Origin: Thiopontia sp964416755
GTDB lineage: Bacteria; Pseudomonadota; Gammaproteobacteria; GCF-002020875
DNA: 19,885 nt
Assembly: GCA_964416755.1 (NCBI GenBank)
Contig: CAYQFH010000047.1
Location: 1 to 19,885, forward strand
Reading direction: 5' to 3'
Shown: positions 14,244 through 19,885 of the stretch, one piece after another
Layout of the letters: each line of letters begins with the position of its first letter
How positions within the stretch are numbered: position 1 is the first letter of the stretch
The notes under the pieces: model-generated
Told to the model about the DNA's origin: nothing
The model's input: only the letters and a program-made list of their open reading frames with translations
The model's database searches: none
Position numbers and translations under genes: made by a program

Positions 14244-14774
14244 TCAACTCTCCCGCTTGAGTGATTGCGGCAATCCGGCAACCACCCAGGTAACCCGTTC
14301 GCACAGTGCCGCCAACTGCTGATGCAATCGCCCTGCCTCATCACAAAAACGCCGACTGAGCGCATCCATCGGCACAATCCCCTGCCCGGTCTCATTGCTC
14401 ACCAACAGGATGGAACCAGGCAGTTGCGGTAACAACTCCAGTAGCTGCTTGCTCTCCCGTTGCAGCAGCGCATCATCCTCTGCCATCAATAGATTGGTCA
14501 GCCACAAAGTGAGGCACTCCACCAATAAAATCCGCCCGTCTTGCGCCTCAGTCTGCAGCACACCGGCCAGCTCAATCGGCTCCTCAATTAGCCTCCATGC
14601 ACTGCTTCGCTGCTGTTGATGGTGGGCAATCCGTGCTGCCATCTCCCCATCTCCGGCAGTAGCGGTTGCCAGATAGCAGAGCACTCCTCCCTGCTGAGCC
14701 TGCAGCTGCTCGGCAACCCCTTCTGCATAGCGACTTTTTCCCGAGCGCACTCCTCCGAGAATCAGCTCTTTCAT
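14244..14774 (-). CDS. cobU: Adenosylcobinamide kinase / adenosylcobinamide-phosphate guanylyltransferase (CobU)
   Basis: This bifunctional cytoplasmic enzyme phosphorylates adenosylcobinamide and then transfers GMP to it, giving adenosylcobinamide-GDP for CobS. The Walker A loop is GGVRSGKS at residues 7-14, near the N-terminus as usual. The guanylylated histidine is H51 or H52 in RIAHHQQQR, followed by WRLIEEP. ILLVECLTLWLTNLL and LVSNETGQGIVP match the conserved central and late motifs. Length is 176 aa (E. coli 181). The ATG at 14774 gives MKELILGG; a frame that stays open to 14858 would add 28 residues of non-family sequence. It is the first gene of the minus-strand cobU-cobT-(gap)-cobS operon and is divergent from the pilin-like gene across 83 bases. 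No B12-riboswitch signature was seen in that spacer. Confidence 0.95.
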   Translation of the reverse strand: MKELILGGVRSGKSRYAEGVAEQLQAQQGGVLCYLATATAGDGEMAARIAHHQQQRSSAWRLIEEPIELAGVLQTEAQDGRILLVECLTLWLTNLLMAEDDALLQRESKQLLELLPQLPGSILLVSNETGQGIVPMDALSRRFCDEAGRLHQQLAALCERVTWVVAGLPQSLKRES

Positions 14775-14857
14775 CTGCGGGAGGTTACAGTAGAATAGTT
14801 TTTGACCATAAACTAGATCATACCCCAATTTTGAACCCTCGATCTGACAACCCCTCA

Positions 14858-15238
14858 ATGGCGCAAGGCAGCACTCTGGTGATCAGTATGCTATTACTGA
14901 GCACCATCAGCCTGCTTGGCCTCGGAGCTATGCAGGGAGCTGTGCTTGAAGAGAAGATGGCACACAATTTCCGCTTTGGTGAAGCTGCCTTTCATGCCTC
15001 AGAGAGCGGACTGCAGCAGGCCATCAGTAACCACACCGAAAATCAAATCATCGGTAGCTTCAACGGAACCGTTGGACAAAGTGACTACACCACAACGGTT
15101 ACCGAGTCCTCAGGCACCTATACCATCGTGAGCCAGGCGACAGACAGTGCTTCCGGTGCCCGACGCACCTTGACCATCGAGCTTTCAGGTACCCCCGGAG
15201 AGGCTCCAACCCTTTTGAGCTGGCACAACAATGAGTGA
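14858..15238 (+). CDS. PilX-like type IV pilus assembly protein
   Basis: This is a short minor-pilin-like protein of 126 residues. The N-terminus AQGSTLVISMLLLSTISLLG forms one hydrophobic helix. It runs into GAMQGAVLEEKMAHNFRFGEAAFHASESGLQQA, the characteristic PilX N-terminal signature (LEE.MA.N......AF.A.E). The rest (about 65-126) is a polar Thr/Ser-rich beta-like domain, shorter than in typical PilX. The leader is minimal: M-A-Q-G before the hydrophobic helix, with no glutamate at position +5. A TTG at 14831 in the same frame would give a longer, charged leader and is possible. The gene overlaps the start of the ATPase gene by eight bases. None of the usual companions (fimT, pilV, pilW, pilY1, pilE) are present in the window. 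It is probably exported into the inner membrane; its role in a pilus is inference. Confidence 0.8.
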   Translation: MAQGSTLVISMLLLSTISLLGLGAMQGAVLEEKMAHNFRFGEAAFHASESGLQQAISNHTENQIIGSFNGTVGQSDYTTTVTESSGTYTIVSQATDSASGARRTLTIELSGTPGEAPTLLSWHNNE

Positions 15239-16691
15239 GCATCGCTGTCACTGCTATTTGCTGGATGGCACTGTACAACAGGGCGCACTTCTGCAGCTGA
15301 ACCATGTGGAGCGTCATGCCGAACTCCGTCATAACGGTAAGAGACACTCCATTCCATTCACCGCAATCAGTCACCTCTACCACAACCGCCCCCATCCATC
15401 CCGGCAGTACCGTCCATTCGCACTTCATTTCAGTGATGGCTCTCGACTCCACTCACACTGCATGAATGCAATCCAGGATGAGTCGGGGCATCATCTTTAT
15501 CATGTTGGTTCCCCCACAACTGCAACTCACCTCTTTGTCCCCACCGAGACCCCGCATCAGCTCACCATTGGAACTGGAAAACCATTTTCGGACAGCACCG
15601 AGAACGTTGTTGAACAGGTTGCCACGCTGTTCCAACAGGCAATCCGTGAACGGGCATCCGATATTCATCTGAGGCCACTCCGGGAAAAGGTCGATGTCAA
15701 ATTCCGGATCGATGGTGAAATGGTGACCATTCAACAGCTGGATCCGGCACAGTACCCCGCACTGGTCAGCCACATCAAGATTCTCGGCAATATGGATATC
15801 GCCGAGCATCGCAAACCTCAGGATGGGGCCTACCGCCTGCAATTTGAAGGACGTGATGTGGACCTTCGTATCTCCACGGTAGTTGTGGTTGAGGGAGAGA
15901 GCGTCGCCATCCGTATTCTTGATCCCAAACGTGGCTTGCGCACACTTTCAGAGATTGGCTTCCGGAGCAACGATGAACAGCAACTGCTGAAGATGCTGCA
16001 GCAGAAAGGAGGGTTGCTTCTGGTCACCGGCCCCACCGGTTCAGGTAAATCAACCACCCTCTATGCCGCCATGCGGGCATTACGTGATCAACAGCTCAAC
16101 ATCATCAGTCTGGAAGACCCCGTTGAGTACCGTATCGATCAGGTCAGGCAGATCGAAATCAACGAAGCTGCCGGCAGCACCTTCCCGAAGAATCTGAGAC
16201 ATATTCTGCGCCATGACCCGGATGTCATCCTGATTGGAGAAATCCGCGATGAAGAGACCGCACATATCGCCCTGCAGAGTGCCTATACCGGCCATCTGGT
16301 GCTCTCCACCCTGCATACTGGTGATGCCCCCAGTGCAATACCGCGCTTGCTGGAGATGGGCATTGAACCCTACACTCTGAAAGACACGCTGCTCGGCGTA
16401 CTTTCACAGCGACTGGTGCGCAGCACCTGTTCCCACTGTCACGGCCGTCCAAGGCTGATCAATTCCTGCCATCACTGCCATCAGAGCGGTTACCATGGAC
16501 GTGTACCGCTCTATGAGCTGATGCCTGCAGAGGAGTCACTGCGTGACCTGATTCGAAACGGTGTTACCGCCCAGAAGATTCGTACCCATGCCATCAGCAA
16601 CGGTATGATCCCGATCGAGCAGCATGCCAGAATTTTGGTACAACAACAGAGCACACAACCCGAAGAGATCACACGCCATGAGACAACCTGA
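15231..16691 (+). CDS. PilB/GspE-family secretion or pilus ATPase with atypical N-terminus
   Basis: This 486-residue hexameric ATPase of the type II secretion/type IV pilus extension family powers assembly of pilin-like fibres at the inner membrane. The motor is complete: RASDIHLRP (141-149), Walker A GPTGSGKST (267-275), the Asp box LEDPVEY (294-300), Walker B VILIGEIRDEETA (332-344), and the His box LSTLHTGDAPSAIPRLLEMG. The zinc-type cysteines are C400, C403, C413 and C416, but the loop between the pairs is only nine residues, much shorter than usual. The first 110 residues do not resemble the MshEN/N1 domain. They look beta-rich and contain 17 histidines plus CHC (6-8). The gene overlaps the pilX-like gene by 8 bases and nadC by 14. 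Because no pilC-type platform gene is nearby, PilB, GspE and MshE-type roles cannot be distinguished. Confidence 0.9.
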   Translation: MSEHRCHCYLLDGTVQQGALLQLNHVERHAELRHNGKRHSIPFTAISHLYHNRPHPSRQYRPFALHFSDGSRLHSHCMNAIQDESGHHLYHVGSPTTATHLFVPTETPHQLTIGTGKPFSDSTENVVEQVATLFQQAIRERASDIHLRPLREKVDVKFRIDGEMVTIQQLDPAQYPALVSHIKILGNMDIAEHRKPQDGAYRLQFEGRDVDLRISTVVVVEGESVAIRILDPKRGLRTLSEIGFRSNDEQQLLKMLQQKGGLLLVTGPTGSGKSTTLYAAMRALRDQQLNIISLEDPVEYRIDQVRQIEINEAAGSTFPKNLRHILRHDPDVILIGEIRDEETAHIALQSAYTGHLVLSTLHTGDAPSAIPRLLEMGIEPYTLKDTLLGVLSQRLVRSTCSHCHGRPRLINSCHHCHQSGYHGRVPLYELMPAEESLRDLIRNGVTAQKIRTHAISNGMIPIEQHARILVQQQSTQPEEITRHETT

Positions 16692-17526
16692 ACCAGAGGC
16701 TATTGCAGAGAGTGTTGCCATCGCACTGAGAGAGGATATCGGCAGTGGTGATATTACCGCCCAATTGATACCGGATGGAACTGTGGCGTCCGCAACCATC
16801 ATGACCCGGGAGGCAATGATACTCTGTGGATCGGCTTGGGCCGAACAGAGTTTTCAACAACTGGACCCCCACTGCATTCTGGAATGGTATTTTCAGGATG
16901 GGGATGCAGTTGAGGCCAACCAGACATTGCTCTCCATCAACGGTCCCGCACGTGTATTGCTGACGGCAGAGCGTACTGCCATAAATTTTCTGCAGACGCT
17001 TTCTGCCGTTGCGACAACCACCAGCCGTTATGTTGCTCAACTACAGGGAAGCCATACCCACATACTGGATACACGCAAAACCATTCCCGGACTGCGCGAG
17101 GGACAGAAATATGCCGTCGCCTGCGGTGGTGGTAAAAACCATCGCATGGGGCTCCATGATGCCTTTCTGATCAAGGAGAACCATATCACCGCCTGTGGTT
17201 CAATTGCGGCTGCAGTTGATCAGGCTCATCAGATTGCACCAGAGCAGCCGGTAGAAGTAGAGGTAGAGACGTTACAGGAACTGAAGCAAGCACTAGCCGC
17301 CGGTACCGATACCATTATGTTAGACAATTTCACCATTGAGCAGATGGAAGAGGCCGTTGCGATTAGCCAACAGCAAGCCAGGCTGGAGGTCTCGGGTAAT
17401 GTCACTTATGAGAAACTTCCACAGATTGCCGCAACCGGGGTCGACTATATCTCTATTGGCGCTTTGACCAAGCATGTCCGGGCCATCGATCTCTCCATGC
17501 GGCTGCAGACTATAGAGACAACATAG
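16678..17526 (+). CDS. nadC: Nicotinate-nucleotide pyrophosphorylase, carboxylating (quinolinate phosphoribosyltransferase)
   Basis: NadC converts quinolinate and PRPP to nicotinate mononucleotide, CO2 and pyrophosphate in de novo NAD synthesis. The 282 residues carry all main motifs: EDIGSGDITA (19-28), AERTAINFLQTLS (97-109, with R99), the DTRKTIPGLR loop (131-140), GGGKNHRMGLHDAFLIKENH (150-169), VEVE and DTIMLDNF. The C-terminal EVSGNVTYEKLPQIA and VDYISIGALTKHV follow. The ATG at 16678 is placed 14 bases inside the ATPase gene, with GAAGAG about 11 bases upstream; the frame is open slightly further (to 16624), but that part is not family-like. The nicotinate mononucleotide it makes is also the co-substrate of CobT, encoded 2.4 kb away on the other strand. 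The enzyme is probably shared by both pathways rather than dedicated to one. Confidence 0.96.
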   Translation: MRQPEPEAIAESVAIALREDIGSGDITAQLIPDGTVASATIMTREAMILCGSAWAEQSFQQLDPHCILEWYFQDGDAVEANQTLLSINGPARVLLTAERTAINFLQTLSAVATTTSRYVAQLQGSHTHILDTRKTIPGLREGQKYAVACGGGKNHRMGLHDAFLIKENHITACGSIAAAVDQAHQIAPEQPVEVEVETLQELKQALAAGTDTIMLDNFTIEQMEEAVAISQQQARLEVSGNVTYEKLPQIAATGVDYISIGALTKHVRAIDLSMRLQTIETT

Positions 17527-17582
17527 ACAAGCGACACACACAAAACTCTACTCTTGACTAATGAGCACTACATCGATTCTTA

Positions 17583-19784
17583 ATGTCTGAAACCACACAA
17601 AGAACCCCTCTTTTTAAATCTGCTGTACTGGCAGGAACACTGCGTACCTTTTTGCCGGGCCTACTACTGCTGATGATTGGCCTAACCCTCTACTATCTCT
17701 ATGCACTCAAGCAGGAGACCGATGCATTGAAGCATACTGAACAGCTGCAAATGCAACAGCTCAAACAGAGCCTGCTCAAGGATCTCAACACCGCAATCAA
17801 GGATCTGGTAATCCTCTCCGAATTGCAAGCGATCCTGGAACTTAACAGCGAAAATCATGATCATGCACTACAACACCTGCAACAGCACTTCCTGTCTCTC
17901 TCCGCAAATCGTCGACTGTATGATCAGATCCGCTATCTCGATCAGCAGGGTAAAGAAGTGGTTCGCGTCAACTACAACAGAGGAGCACCGCAACCGGTTC
18001 ATAAAACGCAACTGCAGCACAAGGGGAAACGGTACTATTTCAACGACAGCTTTATCCTCAAACGGCACCAGATTTTCATCTCACCACTCGATCTCAACAT
18101 CGAGAAAGGCCAGATCGAACAACCCCACAAGCCGATGATCCGGCTCGGTATGCCGGTATTCAATGCACAAGATGAGAAGATTGGTGTTGTTCTGCTCAAC
18201 TACTTTGCCCAACAACTGCTAGACACCATCAACCAGCTCAGTCAAGCTCAAGACAGTGATGCGATGCTGCTCAATGCAGATGGATATTGGCTCTCACATC
18301 CACAACCGGAACGACGCTGGGGCTTCATGTTCAAGCGAGAAGAGACCATGGATCGTTACCATCCGCTAGAGTGGGCCCAGATCCGGCACATCGACTCTGG
18401 TCAGATTGAGAATGAAGCGGGCATATTCACCTATGACACCCTCTATCCACTGGGAGAAGAGATGTTCTCCAGTAGCGACATTATCGACTCATACGGGAAG
18501 AGCGAACAAATCCCCTTCTCCAAGACCTATTTCTGGAAAGTGGTTACCCATGTCAACAACCGTACACTGCAGCAGCGTTCACAACATCTGCTATTCTACG
18601 TTGCCACACACGGTACGCTGCTGCTACTGGTTCTGTTGATCGCCAGCTGGTGGCGAGCCTACACCCGTTACAACAGCCAGCTCACAACACTGGCACTGGA
18701 AGAGCAGCACAGACGCCATACTGCTACCGTCTCTTCCGCGATTGACGCGATTATCACTACAAACGCTCATGGCGAGATCATCGAGTTCAACCCTTCTGCC
18801 GACAAGATGTTTGGTTTTGGTGATCATCCTGTAACCGGAAGAGATGTTGCCGATATAATCATTCCTGCCGAGTATCGTAGCAAACACCACCAAGGGTTAA
18901 AACTGAGCAATCAGGATCAACTCTACAGTGGAAAGGGGCGCTTTGAAGCGGTTGCCCATACCCTGCAAGGGCGCCGCTTTCCAATCGAAATTACCATTGT
19001 CCGTACCAAACAGCAGAACCAACATATCTACACCACCTTTCTGCGTGATATCAGTGAACGCAAAGCTCATGAAGAGTCAATCCGCTCAGCAAAACGGCAG
19101 TTGGAGAGACGGGTCAATCAGCGTACCGAAGAGTTGGTGAAGATCAATCAGAACCTGCAACAGCAAATTGTAGAACGTGTCCGTACCGAGGAGCGTTTGA
19201 AAATTGCACAGGAGGAGTTGGAGCGTTCGAACCGGAAACTGGAAGAGCATGCTGCAAAAGACAGTCTGACCGGATTGGCCAACCGCCGCGCCTTCGATGC
19301 CCGTATTACCGAGGAGTGGCAACGTAACCGGCGTAGCCAGCAACCCATTGCACTGATTCTGTTTGATATTGATTTCTTCAAACGCTTCAACGACAACTAT
19401 GGTCATCTGGCCGGAGACGAGTGTCTGCGTACGATTGGCCAACAGTTGCAACAGAGCAACCACGCGCAGCGTCCAGCGGATATGGTTGCACGCTATGGCG
19501 GAGAGGAGTTTGTTGTGATCCTCAGCGGTTCCAATCTGGAACACGCCTCTTCAATTGGCGAAGAGATCCGCTTTGAGATTGAATCACTCAAAATTCCGCA
19601 TGAGTTTCGAAACGATCAACTCCAGCCTGTCGTCACCATCAGTCTCGGTGTCGCCGTGCTGATACCCAACCGAGAGAACACCCCGGAAATGCTGGTTGCA
19701 TTGGCAGACAAGGCTCTATATGCCGCCAAGTCTCAGGGCCGCAACAGATTACTGAATAGCGAAGAGGCTGCATCACTACAATAA
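17583..19784 (+). CDS. Membrane-bound diguanylate cyclase with periplasmic sensor and PAS domain
   Basis: This 733-residue protein makes the second messenger cyclic di-GMP from two GTP. Domains in order: a cytoplasmic N-tail; transmembrane helix 1 (about 19-41); a large periplasmic sensor region (42-335) resembling the double-Cache type, with IRYLDQQGKEVVRVNY at 116-131; and transmembrane helix 2 (about 336-356). A PAS domain (about 378-490) contains ITTNAHGEIIEFNPSADKMFGF. A coiled coil (about 491-555) links it to the GGDEF domain (556-725). The active-site motif is GGEEF (639-643), and the metal-binding FDIDFFKRFNDNYGH and GD are intact. The inhibitory I-site RPAD (630-633) sits five residues before GGEEF, so product inhibition is expected. 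The ATG lacks a Shine-Dalgarno; nothing better is near. It lies 56 bases after nadC with only a weak TTGACT upstream. The sensed ligand is unknown. Confidence 0.93.
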   Translation: MSETTQRTPLFKSAVLAGTLRTFLPGLLLLMIGLTLYYLYALKQETDALKHTEQLQMQQLKQSLLKDLNTAIKDLVILSELQAILELNSENHDHALQHLQQHFLSLSANRRLYDQIRYLDQQGKEVVRVNYNRGAPQPVHKTQLQHKGKRYYFNDSFILKRHQIFISPLDLNIEKGQIEQPHKPMIRLGMPVFNAQDEKIGVVLLNYFAQQLLDTINQLSQAQDSDAMLLNADGYWLSHPQPERRWGFMFKREETMDRYHPLEWAQIRHIDSGQIENEAGIFTYDTLYPLGEEMFSSSDIIDSYGKSEQIPFSKTYFWKVVTHVNNRTLQQRSQHLLFYVATHGTLLLLVLLIASWWRAYTRYNSQLTTLALEEQHRRHTATVSSAIDAIITTNAHGEIIEFNPSADKMFGFGDHPVTGRDVADIIIPAEYRSKHHQGLKLSNQDQLYSGKGRFEAVAHTLQGRRFPIEITIVRTKQQNQHIYTTFLRDISERKAHEESIRSAKRQLERRVNQRTEELVKINQNLQQQIVERVRTEERLKIAQEELERSNRKLEEHAAKDSLTGLANRRAFDARITEEWQRNRRSQQPIALILFDIDFFKRFNDNYGHLAGDECLRTIGQQLQQSNHAQRPADMVARYGGEEFVVILSGSNLEHASSIGEEIRFEIESLKIPHEFRNDQLQPVVTISLGVAVLIPNRENTPEMLVALADKALYAAKSQGRNRLLNSEEAASLQ

Positions 19785-19786
19785 CA

Positions 19787-19885
19787 TTGCCTCAGACAGC
19801 TGAAAGTGTAAAATTACAGGATAAGATTCTCCAGTTTTTACCATCGGAAACAGGATCAAAGCAGGCGGCAGTGCGCCCATTGCAG
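19787..19885 (+). CDS. Possible start of a downstream gene, cut by window end
   Basis: A frame beginning with TTG two bases after the stop of the diguanylate cyclase stays open for 33 codons to the window edge. It reads as a polar N-terminus with LQDKILQFL and Lys/Gln/Ser residues. It has no Shine-Dalgarno, no ATG and no recognisable motif. It could be non-coding, or the true start could lie beyond the window. Nothing about function can be said. Confidence 0.25.
   Translation, partial: MPQTAESVKLQDKILQFLPSETGSKQAAVRPLQ

Noticed and set aside
14775..14857. B12 riboswitch ahead of cobU
   Set aside because: The 83-base spacer is too short and lacks the conserved B12-box type sequence.

Overview
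The window reads as a chromosomal segment of a gammaproteobacterium. It holds a nadC-linked PilB-type ATPase, an E. coli Mak-like ROK kinase, a HU protein and a complete-looking late cobalamin pathway. A free-living or symbiotic sulfur-oxidiser type (Chromatiales-like) is plausible, but that is inference, because no rRNA or diagnostic marker is present. I see no tRNA, rRNA, CRISPR array, insertion sequence, phage gene or attachment site.

Left part (1-6230, all + strand): an orphan hypothetical gene, then a Crp/Fnr-type regulator with an unusual four-cysteine insert behind a good sigma70-like promoter. Next is an exported protein built from six 71-residue repeats with perfectly regular spacing. 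A translationally coupled pair follows: a GCS2-type carboxylate-amine ligase and an AstE/AspA-type zinc hydrolase.

Middle part (6231-11301, all - strand): HU, a small gene with a hairpin just upstream of its Shine-Dalgarno, and a tight five-gene operon. That operon is cbiB, cobD (threonine-phosphate decarboxylase), a Mak-like sugar kinase, a thioredoxin-like protein and a response regulator with a degenerate GGDEF domain. Each junction up to the thioredoxin gene overlaps by 1 to 4 bases.

Cobalamin block: cobQ (cbiP) is divergent from cbiB across a 24-base gap that contains a perfect TATAAT. On the opposite strand lie cobU, cobT and cobS. A 100-base run of N (13449-13548) removes the end of cobT and the beginning of cobS. 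The gap must really be several hundred bases, and could also hide a cobC phosphatase. Together cbiB, cobD, cobQ, cobU, cobT and cobS cover aminopropanol linker formation, side-chain amidation, nucleotide-loop activation and joining. No B12 riboswitch is visible.

Right part (14858-19885, + strand): a PilX-like minor pilin, a PilB/GspE-family ATPase with an atypical His-rich N-terminus, and nadC form an overlapping cluster. They are followed by a membrane-bound diguanylate cyclase (periplasmic sensor, PAS, coiled coil, GGEEF with an intact I-site). A further reading frame may start just before the window ends.

The observations most worth following are the 71-residue repeat protein, the pilX-like/ATPase pair beside nadC, the Cys-insert regulator, and the linkage of signalling and redox genes to the cobalamin operon.
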